Source of the DNA: Candidatus Acetatifactor stercoripullorum
Lineage (GTDB): Bacteria; Bacillota; Clostridia; Lachnospirales; Lachnospiraceae
Assembly: GCA_019114005.1 (NCBI GenBank)
Contig: DXGH01000038.1
Span: 28,464 to 92,463, forward strand
DNA: 64,000 nucleotides
Direction of reading: 5' to 3'
Shown: positions 1 to 8,711 of the stretch, piece by piece
Position numbering within the stretch: the stretch's first letter is position 1
How the letters are laid out: every line of letters begins with the position of its first letter
Translations under genes and position numbers: made by a program
Notes under the pieces: generated by a model
Told to the model about the DNA's origin: nothing
Database searches by the model: none
Seen by the model: only the letters and a program-made list of their open reading frames with translations

Positions 1-329
1 CAAAGGGCCAGGTGAAAGGGCTGCTTCGAGAGGCCGCCAGGGGGCTTCTTCCCGACGAGGTGCTTTTCCGCAAAAAAAGCCCCTATCCCAAGACCTATGA
101 TCCGGCCTACGAGAACCTGCTGAAGGAGCGCCTTCTGGCAGCTCTGCAGGATACCAGCACTCCGCTTTCCGACTTTATTGATCCGGAAAAAACAAAGGCC
201 CTTCTCAAGTGTCCCTCGGACTACGGCAAACCCTTTTACGGCCAGCTCATGGCCGGTCCCCAGCTTTTGGCTTATCTGCTGCAGGTGGGATACTGGCTGG
301 AGCATTATCACATCCAGGTGCGGCTGTAG
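1..329 (+). CDS. Asparagine synthase (glutamine-hydrolysing), C-terminal fragment
   Basis: This is the last ~109 codons of a gene that begins before the window; the frame is open from base 3. The text ..LLREAARGLLPDEVLFRKKSPYP.. matches the C-terminal synthetase domain of class B asparagine synthases (AsnB), where a conserved R-K-K-S-P-[FY]-P segment follows the ATP/aspartate-binding region. The family makes asparagine from aspartate and glutamine with ATP. The glutaminase half and the PPi-loop are outside the window, so completeness cannot be judged. The family assignment is firm; asnB versus an asparagine-synthase-like amidotransferase is open. Confidence 0.85.
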   Translation, partial: KGQVKGLLREAARGLLPDEVLFRKKSPYPKTYDPAYENLLKERLLAALQDTSTPLSDFIDPEKTKALLKCPSDYGKPFYGQLMAGPQLLAYLLQVGYWLEHYHIQVRL

Positions 330-436
330 CAAAGGACTTTGCAAAGAGGCTATTGCAGGCTCTTCGATATCATGTTATAATCGTGTCATAATTTTGAAAA
401 ACAAAAGACAGCATTTCGATGCGGAAAAGAGGGAAT

Positions 437-943
437 ATGGGGATATTAGACAGGATTGCGCGAAGGGTTCTAAACACAGCCATTGATTCGGTGGTAGACA
501 GCTTTATGAACGGCTCCGACACCGAAAAGTCCGGCGAAGCAAACGCAGCTCCAGCCACGGCAGCCACTGCCGCAAAAGCAGCGTCCACTGCCCAGACCGG
601 GGATTACTCTTATGAAAATGGCGGTGAAGAAGGAGTCCGTTTCCGCCTGGAAACAATTTTTAAGGAATTTTACAGCGACTGCGAGGTGCGCAGGGATGTG
701 CCCCCTTCTGTGGTGGGCGCCCCGGAAAACGCACAGCACTTCACCTACGGCCTCTACCGTAACGGTGAGCCTGCAGCTTTGATTATTATTATGAACAAAC
801 GTGGAAACTACCGCAGAAGGGACTATAAGTCTGCCAGGGAGGCCTGCAGCGAAAGAGGCGTTCCCTATGCTCACTTTATGTCCTATCTTCCAAGCAATAG
901 AGATTATATCATAAACAAGCTTAAGGAGATCATGCCTGGCTGA
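437..943 (+). CDS. Conserved hypothetical protein with low-complexity linker
   Basis: A 168-residue protein of unknown function. I chose the ATG at 437 over the one at 419 because AAGAGGG lies just upstream of it at proper spacing. Residues 1-25 look amphipathic-helical (MGILDRIARRVLNTAIDSVV), followed by a ~30-residue Ala/Thr-rich linker and then a compact alpha/beta domain (about residues 70-168). That domain has a hydrophobic strand (AALIIIMNKRGNYRR) and ends ..YIINKLKEIM. The pattern of strand, basic residues and C-terminal helix is reminiscent of inactivated nuclease-like folds, but no catalytic set is visible. It stands alone between the asparagine synthase and the reverse transcriptase. 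Confidence 0.6.
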   Translation: MGILDRIARRVLNTAIDSVVDSFMNGSDTEKSGEANAAPATAATAAKAASTAQTGDYSYENGGEEGVRFRLETIFKEFYSDCEVRRDVPPSVVGAPENAQHFTYGLYRNGEPAALIIIMNKRGNYRRRDYKSAREACSERGVPYAHFMSYLPSNRDYIINKLKEIMPG

Positions 944-996
944 AATCTGCAGCCCACCTTCATTTGCTGAAAAGAAAGGGAAATACAACTTTTGTT

Positions 997-1132
997 GCGC
1001 CCGCGGCGGGCGAAGTATGCTTTCTTTTTTATGCTTTGCGGGCAGTATAAGCATATTCAGCCCTGTGCCATAAAGCACGGCTATTATGGCTTCAAAGCGT
1101 TTTCCCCTTCTTTTTGCTGCCAGCCTGCGGCA
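997..1132 (+). other. Structured region upstream of the reverse transcriptase
   Basis: The 244-bp gap before the reverse transcriptase holds three inverted repeats: a GC-rich palindrome at 997-1012 (CGCCC..GGGCG), a hairpin at 1059-1082 (AGCC-ct-GTGC, 6-nt loop, GCACGGCT), and a hairpin at 1115-1132 (TGCTGC/GCGGCA with one G-T pair). The first may be a terminator for the preceding gene, although its T-run is not adjacent. A transcribed structured leader of the reverse transcriptase is possible but unproven. Confidence 0.35.
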
Positions 1133-1187
1133 AATACAATGCGGGCCGGCAGCCTTTTCATTTGTGATCTTTTTACGAGGAATTCCC

Positions 1188-2408
1188 ATGAACACATCCA
1201 TCCTTGAAAAAGCGGCCAGCGAGGAAAGCTGGCGGGCTTTTTTAGAATACAAGCTTACAAAACAGCATCTTTCCCAGAAGGAAGCCCAGGAGCTGCTTTC
1301 CTTTATCGAGCAGAAGAGATATCTGCCTTTGTGCAGCGCCTGGCAGCAGAGCCTTTTCCCCCAGACGCTTCCGTTAAAGCGTGTGGTAAACAAGGAAGGC
1401 ACTACAAAAAAACGCATCGTCTACACTTTTTCAGGAGATGAGGGTATCCTTTTGAAATTCATCGCCTTTCAGCTTTTTTCCTTTGACGATTATTTCTGTA
1501 AAAGCTGCTATTCCTTCCGCCGGGGCTACGGAGTGAGGGACGCGGTCCTCCGCATCCGAAGGGACAGACGCATTTGCTCCTTTTACTGCCTGAAGGCAGA
1601 CGTGAGCAATTACTTCAATTCCATCGACGTAAAGCTCCTTTTGGAAAAGCTTTCCTTTCTCCGCAAAAGAGATCCCGCTCTATATGCTTTGTTTACCCGG
1701 ATTCTTGGGGAGGATCGGGTAGTGGACGGCTCTCAGATTGTGAAGGAAAATCATGGAGCCATGGCGGGCACTCCCATTTCTCCCTTTTTTGCCAACGTGT
1801 ATCTGCGGGATACGGACGCCTTTTTTGAAGAAGAAGGCGTACCCTATTTTCGCTACTCTGATGATATTCTGCTGTTTGCGCCCACCCTGGAGGCGCTGGA
1901 AAAAAGACAGGCGCAGCTCTATGAGAGGCTGAAATCCCTGGGGCTTTCCATAAATCCCGAAAAGGTGCATATTTCCGCTCCCGGAGAGCCCTTTGACTTT
2001 CTTGGCTTTTCCTTCCATAAAGGAGAGGCGGATCTTTCTCCAAACACCATTTACAAGATCAAGGGAAAGATCAGGCGCAAGGCCAATGCGCTGCGCCGGT
2101 GGCAGCGCAGAAAGGGTCTGGCGCCAGACAAGGCGGCCATCGGCTTTATCCGCGCCATGAACCGGAAATTCTACGGTCAGGAGGAGGAAGAGGATTTCAC
2201 CTGGAGCAGATGGTTTTTTCCCAATCTCACTGTGGACACAGGATTAAGGCAGGTGGACGCCTATCTGCAGCAGTACCTGCGCTATGCGGCCACCGGCCGC
2301 CACACCAGGGGCAATTACCGCATCCGCTATCAGACCTTAAAGGACTGGGGCTATAAAAGCCTGGTGCATGAATACTATCAATACAAAAATCACTGCCCGT
2401 TTCTGTGA
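1188..2408 (+). CDS. Stand-alone reverse transcriptase (RNA-directed DNA polymerase)
   Basis: A 406-residue protein. The ATG at 1188 is chosen because CGAGGA sits 8-9 bp upstream; the frame is open further upstream but lacks a site. RT motifs appear in order: SFRRGYGVRDAV, then LKADVSNYFNSID (first catalytic Asp), GTPISPFFANVYL, FRYSDDILLF (the Y-x-D-D box) and FDFLGFSF. The palm resembles group II-intron-type enzymes. No HNH endonuclease, retron VTG motif or diversity-generating IGxxxSQ motif was seen, and no intron RNA domain V was found. The C-terminal ~120 residues are helical and basic and may form a thumb/X-like domain. It ends convergently with the AraC gene, overlapping it by 19 bp. 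Subclass unresolved; RNA partner unknown. Confidence 0.85.
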   Translation: MNTSILEKAASEESWRAFLEYKLTKQHLSQKEAQELLSFIEQKRYLPLCSAWQQSLFPQTLPLKRVVNKEGTTKKRIVYTFSGDEGILLKFIAFQLFSFDDYFCKSCYSFRRGYGVRDAVLRIRRDRRICSFYCLKADVSNYFNSIDVKLLLEKLSFLRKRDPALYALFTRILGEDRVVDGSQIVKENHGAMAGTPISPFFANVYLRDTDAFFEEEGVPYFRYSDDILLFAPTLEALEKRQAQLYERLKSLGLSINPEKVHISAPGEPFDFLGFSFHKGEADLSPNTIYKIKGKIRRKANALRRWQRRKGLAPDKAAIGFIRAMNRKFYGQEEEEDFTWSRWFFPNLTVDTGLRQVDAYLQQYLRYAATGRHTRGNYRIRYQTLKDWGYKSLVHEYYQYKNHCPFL

Positions 2409-4681
2409 TTCCTTCGGAACTGCCCCGGCGTGACGCCGAATTTCTTTTTGAATATGGCGTTAAAGTAGGATGGATTGCTGTATCCCACCAGCTCACAGAT
2501 TTCCTGTATGCTTTTATTGCCCTCCGATAGCAGAAGCTCCTTAGCCTTTTCCATCCGCAGCGCAGTGAGATAATCAGGAAAGGCGCATCCGCACTTTTCA
2601 TGGAACAGTCTGCTGAAATAAGAGGGCGTAATGTGGTATCTGTCCGCCAGAAGCTGGGCGCTGATGCCCGGGTCCGCATAGTTTTCCTGCAGGTAGGACA
2701 CAGCCTTTTCCACAATGTCCTCTCTGCCCGTCTGTCTGGACCGCTCCAGCACCGTCCAGATTTCCTCTGCAAGCTGGAAAAACCACTCGCCGATGTCATC
2801 CATGTACTCATAGGAAGAAAGGCTCTGACTTAAGGCTTCGTAGTCAGCCTTTGACAAGGGTTCAAACCGATAGTGCAGGGTATGGTAATAGGTGATCATC
2901 TGGGAGGCCATTTCCATAAGGGTGTCCATTGCTGCCTGAATGGAAAGGTCCTTGATCTCCTTAATCATGTGTTGGTATTCCCTGGCAAAGCCTTCTCTGT
3001 CACCGTTCTTTAGCTGCTCTATCAGCGCAGAAACCTCCGGAGAGGTTTTGCCGTTTAAGGCCCTTACCGTCATTTCCTCCTCCGTCACAATGGAGCCGAT
3101 CCCATACATAAAGCGGTACGCCGTGGCGGCTCTTGCCATCTGATACATAATATTCAGCTCTCCAAAGCCTTCCTTTTCCTTGCTGATCCCTGCATCCATG
3201 CCAATGTGCAGAAGCTCCCCGGTTACTGCGAATACCTCTCGTATGCCGGAAATGATCTGTTCCTCTGTCCTGGCGCTCTCCGAAAACAGCATCACCGCCA
3301 GATATTCTCTGTCCACAGGCGTCACAAGAATATCGCCAAGCCCTTTCAGCACCTCCTCCACAATGCTTTTTATGGTCTCAAGCTCAAAGGCAATGGCTTC
3401 CTCCGTATTATTGTCATGAAAATCCTTGGTATCGCTGATGCGCAGACATACCAGACGGCTGTGGACTCCCTCTCTTCCATAGGTTTCCTCCACCCACTCG
3501 GGCGTGCTTTTCTGGGTGGATTTGCTGCTTAAATAAGCTGCAAGCTCCTCCTGCTCCTTCCGCAGGTTCATATGATTGAGGGTCTGCACCATGGACTGGT
3601 AGGTTCTTGCAATGGTGGACAGCTCCGTGTCCGCCAGTCTCTTGGACATAGCCTTGGAGGGAACTCCCTCTTCTCCGGCCGTGCGAACCATCTCATCTAA
3701 GGGAGCATACACTCGGTTGGACATAGCAAACGCCAGCAGCAGCACAATTATCACAACCAATATCCCTATAGCCGCAAAAATAATTCCCACATGCCGGATG
3801 GAAGCGGAAAGATTCTGGTAGGGCACCAGCCACACCAGGTAAAATTCCCCGTCCATATTGACGCAGCTTGCCAGATACCTCTCCCCATCCAGCCTTAACA
3901 GCTCTGCCGACTGTCCCGTACAGCTGCGCAGAAGCGATATGAGCGCCTCCTCCTGCAAAGGATTGCTGCTTTGGTATCTGCCGCCCTTGGCATAGATAAT
4001 GTTGCCCTGTCCATCGGTCAGGAGATATTGCTCTCCTTCTTTCGCCTGAGAAAATATGCCCTCCATCACCCTGCCGATATCCAGACTTACTAAAATGCCG
4101 CTTTCCTTCTGACCGTTTACCGGCTCCAGCTCCCCGCTGGACAGGCACAAAAGGGCTTTGCTCTCTCCGTAAACGTCAATATAATAGGCAGGCGTAAATT
4201 CTCCGAAAACGCTGTTTTGGTAGATTCCCTGCATCAGGCTGTCCCCTTGCTTGTCCATAGGGTAAGAGGGATTACTGCTCTTTAAAAGATAATCCCCGCT
4301 TCCGAAAATATAGATAGAATGAAAGAAGGGGTTGACGGAAATCATGTTAGTCACCATCGAAGCCGCCACACCTGTGTTATCATCCCAGAAAAATTCCTGC
4401 CGGTACATAATCCGCTTTACATAATTGTCATTTTCCAGCACCTCAATGGTTTCCTCTGCCGAATTCCGGTAGCTGTCAAGCATGAGAGAATAAGCGTACA
4501 GCATATTTTCATAGTCCTGCTCTTCCTTTTCCAGCTGGGAGGCCCGAAACCACAAAAACCCCACAATGCAGGATAAAAAAATACAGATGGCCGCCAAACC
4601 AAAGCAGACTGCAAACATATGCCGGAATATCTTCTTCCCCTTAAACTTCCCCAAAAATTTCTGGCAGATTCCCTTGTCCAT
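2390..4681 (-). CDS. Membrane-anchored AraC-family transcriptional regulator (YesN/LplR-like)
   Basis: A 763-residue regulator. A transmembrane helix near residues 20-42 is followed by a ~250-residue extracytoplasmic sensor region, a second membrane helix (~300-325, VVIIVLLLAFAMSN) and a HAMP-like/linker region. The C-terminal ~100 residues carry two AraC helix-turn-helix units (ISAQLLADRYHITPSYFSRL and IQEICELVGYSNPSYFNAIF). Such proteins sense extracellular sugars or cell-wall signals and activate neighbouring ABC importer genes. It is the last gene of the minus-strand sugar locus, 11 bp after the serine hydrolase stop, with AAGGGA upstream of its ATG. It presumably controls that locus. Confidence 0.9.
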   Translation of the reverse strand: MDKGICQKFLGKFKGKKIFRHMFAVCFGLAAICIFLSCIVGFLWFRASQLEKEEQDYENMLYAYSLMLDSYRNSAEETIEVLENDNYVKRIMYRQEFFWDDNTGVAASMVTNMISVNPFFHSIYIFGSGDYLLKSSNPSYPMDKQGDSLMQGIYQNSVFGEFTPAYYIDVYGESKALLCLSSGELEPVNGQKESGILVSLDIGRVMEGIFSQAKEGEQYLLTDGQGNIIYAKGGRYQSSNPLQEEALISLLRSCTGQSAELLRLDGERYLASCVNMDGEFYLVWLVPYQNLSASIRHVGIIFAAIGILVVIIVLLLAFAMSNRVYAPLDEMVRTAGEEGVPSKAMSKRLADTELSTIARTYQSMVQTLNHMNLRKEQEELAAYLSSKSTQKSTPEWVEETYGREGVHSRLVCLRISDTKDFHDNNTEEAIAFELETIKSIVEEVLKGLGDILVTPVDREYLAVMLFSESARTEEQIISGIREVFAVTGELLHIGMDAGISKEKEGFGELNIMYQMARAATAYRFMYGIGSIVTEEEMTVRALNGKTSPEVSALIEQLKNGDREGFAREYQHMIKEIKDLSIQAAMDTLMEMASQMITYYHTLHYRFEPLSKADYEALSQSLSSYEYMDDIGEWFFQLAEEIWTVLERSRQTGREDIVEKAVSYLQENYADPGISAQLLADRYHITPSYFSRLFHEKCGCAFPDYLTALRMEKAKELLLSEGNKSIQEICELVGYSNPSYFNAIFKKKFGVTPGQFRRNHRNGQ

Positions 4682-4692
4682 AGGCTTCCCTT

Positions 4693-6099
4693 CTATTCCT
4701 TTTGTCTGTACGCAGAGCCAAAGCCCTTAAAGAAAGCGAAATACTCCTCATTGGTGCTGACCATGCGTACGCTCAGTCTTTCATCCTTCCATGCAAAATC
4801 CATGCTCACATGTCCCTGCTCCTCATCCGTCACATAGCACTGCAGCAGGAAATGTCCCATTTTCCAATATCCCTTACACTCACAGGCATAATCTGTGCCC
4901 GGAAACTTCTGTCCCCGCACCCAGTCACCTCCAAAGTCAAGCTGTGCCTCCCCTGAGGGCAGTACAAAGCTAAGCCGCCCCTTCTGCCAGTCAAAGCAAA
5001 GGCTGCTCCACTGCATCTGGTTGGGATAAAAGGTATAGGCCACATTCTGGGTTTCCTCTCGAAGCCGCTTTTCCCATTCTGCATCCGGCACATCCTGTCC
5101 AAGGTTTTTCCCCACTGTCAGTGCTTTGCCCCTTTGCTCCTTCAGGCAAGGGTACACCGTGTCGTAAAAGCAGTCATAGAGCATCTGCAGTCCCGCTGGA
5201 TTGCCTATGGTATCCGCCATGGTGAGATAGCAAAAATCCAGCTTGGGAAAGCACACTGCAAGCTGTCCCCCCATACCGTAGAACACAAAGCCATCTTCTC
5301 TTGGCATCCAGATCATATAGCCGTAGCCGCACTGCTCGTCCAGAGTGGGCTGAACATCCGTGGGGGTCTGGCAGGCCACAGCCTCCCTTAAGAACTCACC
5401 GGGCAGAAGCTCCTCTCCATCCAGTATGCCTCCCTGATTGCACAAATAGGCCACCTTGGCCACATCCCGCAGGGTACACACCATTCCGCTTCCCCCCTGG
5501 GATACGCCGGAGGGATCCTTCATGATATAGGCCTCTTTGGAAAAGCCCAGCTTATCCAGCACCTTCTCCCGCATATAATCCAGCAGCTCCATGCCGGTCA
5601 GCTTTTCCACCAAAGCCGCCAGCACATGAGCGGAGGAGGTATCATAGGAAAAGACAGTGCCCGGCACATGATCCGGCTCCACCCGGAAAAAGGATTCCGT
5701 CCAGTCTCCGTCTCCATAACGCTTAAAGGTAGTGGAGCCATAGCAGGTTCTCATGGAAAGCATATCCCTTATAGTCATTTCAAGACACCAGGGATGCCCT
5801 CCGTCCTCGGGAAGCATCTCTGGAAAATACTGGCAGATTTTGTCGTCCAGGCTGATTCGTCCCTCCTTCTCCAAAAGTCCCACTGCCAGGGCGGCAAAGC
5901 TCTTGGTGATGGAGTACATCCTGTGAATCACATCCCTTCCATAGGGTTCCCAGTAGCGCTCCGCTATAATACTTTTTCCACTCAGCAAAAGATAGCCATG
6001 GATATGGATTCCAAGACGCTCCATGCGTTTGTCCATCTCCTCCACCGCTTTTCCCGGTATTGCGCATTCCTCCGGTGTTTTTGTCTCAAATGTCAGCAT
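4693..6099 (-). CDS. Serine hydrolase of the beta-lactamase / class C esterase family
   Basis: A 468-residue protein. The start at 6099 (MLTFETK) is preferred over one 54 bp upstream because AGGGAGG lies 6 bp from it. The catalytic S-x-x-K is S63-I-T-K66 (YSITKSF); the second motif, usually Y-x-N/S, is probably Y152-D-T; a C-terminal-side GMGGQ could serve as the H/K-x-G equivalent. No signal peptide is seen, so it is probably cytoplasmic and acts on an imported compound, for example as a deacylating esterase. The last ~120 residues form a separate beta-rich domain. It sits between the binding protein and the AraC regulator in one operon; true resistance to beta-lactams is not implied. Confidence 0.85.
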   Translation of the reverse strand: MLTFETKTPEECAIPGKAVEEMDKRMERLGIHIHGYLLLSGKSIIAERYWEPYGRDVIHRMYSITKSFAALAVGLLEKEGRISLDDKICQYFPEMLPEDGGHPWCLEMTIRDMLSMRTCYGSTTFKRYGDGDWTESFFRVEPDHVPGTVFSYDTSSAHVLAALVEKLTGMELLDYMREKVLDKLGFSKEAYIMKDPSGVSQGGSGMVCTLRDVAKVAYLCNQGGILDGEELLPGEFLREAVACQTPTDVQPTLDEQCGYGYMIWMPREDGFVFYGMGGQLAVCFPKLDFCYLTMADTIGNPAGLQMLYDCFYDTVYPCLKEQRGKALTVGKNLGQDVPDAEWEKRLREETQNVAYTFYPNQMQWSSLCFDWQKGRLSFVLPSGEAQLDFGGDWVRGQKFPGTDYACECKGYWKMGHFLLQCYVTDEEQGHVSMDFAWKDERLSVRMVSTNEEYFAFFKGFGSAYRQKE

Positions 6100-6132
6100 G
6101 TTCATCCTCCCTTGGTTTTTTCTTATTTTCTC

Positions 6133-6172
6133 AAAAAAAGCTGCCTGTTGCAAGAACAGACAGCCTCTTTTT
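6133..6172 (-). terminator. Rho-independent terminator after the binding-protein gene
   Basis: A 10-bp stem (6140-6149 with 6155-6164; one G-T pair on the minus strand) and a 5-nt loop are followed on the minus strand by a run of seven T. The plus-strand side also has a T-run (6166-6174). It would reduce read-through from the binding-protein gene into the serine hydrolase and AraC genes. Confidence 0.8.
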
Positions 6173-6182
6173 TTGCAATTAC

Positions 6183-7748
6183 TTATTTATTTGCCAGAAA
6201 TTCATCAAACTGTCTTTGAATCTCTGCCACATAGGTATCCCACCCGGCATTCTGCAGCGCAGTTTTCAGCTCCTCGATATTGGAGTCGTAATCCTTAAGT
6301 CCTGCCAGCATGGGCTTTGCCAGCTCATCCCATACACTGTCAATCTGTGCCTTTTCTGTCTTAATATTAGTATAATCAATACTGAAGCCAAAATCAACAG
6401 AGGTAATAGAGCCTTCATCCCAGGTCTTATAGACTTCCATAAACTCATCCGTGTAAGCTGTGGTAGGGGTAGAAATATTTACATTATAAATCATCCATTC
6501 ATAGAACAGCTCGTCAGTGCTTATTTTTGACACCTTTCCATCCACCAGCTCGTAGTCCGTTCCCTCAACGCCATAAGCAAACAGGTCCGCCAGCTCCGTA
6601 TTTTTCTGCAGAAGGTTTACAAACAGCGCCACTCTGTCGGCCTTTTTAGAGGTCACCGGTACCTGGAAGGCTGTGTTTTCATAGGTGGATTTGTAAACGG
6701 GTTTGTCAGGGCGCAGATAAAATTCAATGGTTTCCGCCTCGGGCACGATAGTCTTTAAGCCCGGCTCATTCTCAATCTTGGTAGTTCCGCTGGTGCCTCT
6801 CATGATGGAGCACATATTTGCCTGGAAGGGCAAGGTTACTGTGTTAGTAAGAATATCCTTGGGAATCAATCCCTTCTCATACCATTCGTTGTACAGCTTC
6901 ACCGCCGTCTCAAACTCAGGGGATTCCGCAAAGTTGATGAGCTCATGGGTATCCTGATCCACCCACAGTCCCGTAGTCAGCTCGCTGATGTTTCTGTCGC
7001 TGGCGCCTCTGATAATGTATTCGCTGTTTGCCAGCTCATAGGTAGCATACAGTCCGTATTCCTCATAGGCTTTCTCTACATATTCTGTCAAATCCTCCAG
7101 GCTGGTGATCTCCGTCATGCCGATGGCATCCATGATATCCTTTCTCACACAGACTGTGTTAAAGGTTCCCGCCGTAGGCTTGTTGCCGATGGGAATGGCA
7201 TAGACGCCGTCTCCAAACCGATATGCGTCAAAGGCAGTTTCATCCATGTTTTCATGCCAGTCCGGAAGATAGGTGTCGATCACATCTGTAAGGTCCTGAA
7301 GATAACCCTTGCTGTAGCTGTTCGCAGCCCATGCGGGATCCACGATGCAGGCGTCAAACTCCTGTCCTGAGGCGATCATCAGGTCTACCTTTCCGCCCGC
7401 TCCATTCTCCGTCCAGGGCAGATACATCAGCTCCACCTGGGTGTTGATTTCATCAATAAATACCTGCTGAAACTCTTCCTCCATCAGCTCCTGCATACGA
7501 GGGGACTCCTCCCCGAACAGCACCACTGTGATGGTGTCCAGGGTGTCGGGCCGGAGGGGATTCTCAGAATCAGCAGTGGTTTCTGCCTCCGTACCCGCCT
7601 CCGTACTTGCCTCCGCAGTCTGGGAGCTTTCCTGTGCTGTGGTGTCCGATGATGCAGAGGATGCTGTTGCGCCTCCGTCTGAGCCGCAGGCTGCAAGCGA
7701 CGCTGCCATGGCTGCCGCCAGCAATGTGGAAATCAGTTTCTTTTTCAT
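6183..7748 (-). CDS. Extracellular solute-binding lipoprotein of a carbohydrate ABC importer (LplA-like)
   Basis: A 521-residue lipoprotein. The N-terminus has a Lys-rich start, a hydrophobic core and a lipobox with LAAC (Cys at about residue 21), then a Ser/Thr/Glu-rich linker and a long type 1 solute-binding domain (SBP_bac_1 class). AAGGAGG precedes the ATG. Size and neighbours match the LplA/YtcQ group, which captures oligosaccharides. It follows two permease genes in the same direction; no ATPase is encoded nearby, so a shared MsmX/MsmK-type ATPase is likely. The substrate cannot be read from sequence; the divergent pectin methylesterase hints at pectic oligosaccharides. Confidence 0.92.
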   Translation of the reverse strand: MKKKLISTLLAAAMAASLAACGSDGGATASSASSDTTAQESSQTAEASTEAGTEAETTADSENPLRPDTLDTITVVLFGEESPRMQELMEEEFQQVFIDEINTQVELMYLPWTENGAGGKVDLMIASGQEFDACIVDPAWAANSYSKGYLQDLTDVIDTYLPDWHENMDETAFDAYRFGDGVYAIPIGNKPTAGTFNTVCVRKDIMDAIGMTEITSLEDLTEYVEKAYEEYGLYATYELANSEYIIRGASDRNISELTTGLWVDQDTHELINFAESPEFETAVKLYNEWYEKGLIPKDILTNTVTLPFQANMCSIMRGTSGTTKIENEPGLKTIVPEAETIEFYLRPDKPVYKSTYENTAFQVPVTSKKADRVALFVNLLQKNTELADLFAYGVEGTDYELVDGKVSKISTDELFYEWMIYNVNISTPTTAYTDEFMEVYKTWDEGSITSVDFGFSIDYTNIKTEKAQIDSVWDELAKPMLAGLKDYDSNIEELKTALQNAGWDTYVAEIQRQFDEFLANK

Positions 7749-7791
7749 ATGTTTTCCTCCTTGTAAAAATATATTGTGAATGTGAGTGCTC

Positions 7792-8697
7792 TCACCCTTT
7801 TACCGCTCCTACGATAACTCCCTTGGTAATGTATTTCTGGGCGAAGGGATAAAGTAAAATAATCGGTCCTATGGTCACACAGATGGTGGCCATTTTTGTG
7901 GTTTCCAGGGGAATATTGATATTATATCCCAGGGAAGCGTTAGCCTGGTTTGCCATAAACTGTACATTGGAAAGCATATTGTACAGATAATACTGCAGCG
8001 GGTACATATTCTGCTTGCTGATAAACATTAAGGACAGATAATAGTCGTTCCAGTAGCTTAGTGCGTAGAACAGGCCGACTGTCACCAGGCCCACCTTAGC
8101 CAGAGGGAAATAAATCACGCTGAATATCCTTAAATAATTTGCCCCGTCAATCTTTGCCGCCTCCGCAAGCTCCTCCGGTATGGATTTGAAGAAATTGCGA
8201 AGCAGAAACACGTTGAAGGCATTGATGCAGCAGGGGAGCACCAGCGCCAGAAAATTATTAGTCAAATGGTAGTATTTGGTGCACATGATATACCAGGGCA
8301 GCAGTCCTGCGGAAAAAATCATGGGGATATAAAGGAACATATTCAATGCCCCTCTTGGTTTAAATTCCCTCACCGTCAGCACATAGGCAAAAGAGGAGGA
8401 AACCAATATGGAGAGAATGGTGCCGCATACAGTAACTCCTATGGTCACACAGTAAGCGTTGAACAGATTCTTTCCCAGAGAGCCAAAAATCATTTGATAG
8501 GCCTCCAGGCTGAATTCCCTGGGAATGACATTGTAGCCGTTCACCGTGATAGATGCCTCATCCGTAAAGGAGGTTCCTATGGCCAGAAGCAGCGGATACA
8601 GACACGCTATGGCAAATACGCCCGCTACTGCATAGAACACTGTCGTCAGCACTCTGTCCGAAGTACAGCGTTTGATTTTCTTTCTTTTTTCCATCAT
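7792..8697 (-). CDS. Carbohydrate ABC transporter permease (LplC/YtcP-like)
   Basis: A 301-residue inner-membrane permease with about six transmembrane helices. It carries the binding-protein-dependent transport signature EELAEAAKIDGANYLRIF, with the EAA loop that docks the ATPase. GGGAGG precedes the ATG; a second ATG one codon on is equally possible. It pairs with the upstream LplB-type permease (14 bp gap) to form the heterodimeric channel fed by the lipoprotein at 6183-7748. Confidence 0.92.
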   Translation of the reverse strand: MMEKRKKIKRCTSDRVLTTVFYAVAGVFAIACLYPLLLAIGTSFTDEASITVNGYNVIPREFSLEAYQMIFGSLGKNLFNAYCVTIGVTVCGTILSILVSSSFAYVLTVREFKPRGALNMFLYIPMIFSAGLLPWYIMCTKYYHLTNNFLALVLPCCINAFNVFLLRNFFKSIPEELAEAAKIDGANYLRIFSVIYFPLAKVGLVTVGLFYALSYWNDYYLSLMFISKQNMYPLQYYLYNMLSNVQFMANQANASLGYNINIPLETTKMATICVTIGPIILLYPFAQKYITKGVIVGAVKG

Positions 8698-8711
8698 AAT
8701 TTCCTCCCTTC

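Noticed and set aside
470..1417. 315-codon open frame on the minus strand
   Set aside because: It runs antisense through the hypothetical gene at 437 and into the start of the reverse transcriptase, has no ribosome site at its start and no recognisable domain. Composition is that of a shadow frame.
1188..2408. Reverse transcriptase called as retron or group II intron
   Set aside because: No msr/msd-like inverted ends, no VTG motif and no domain V hairpin or exon-binding features were found, so a specific class is not claimed.
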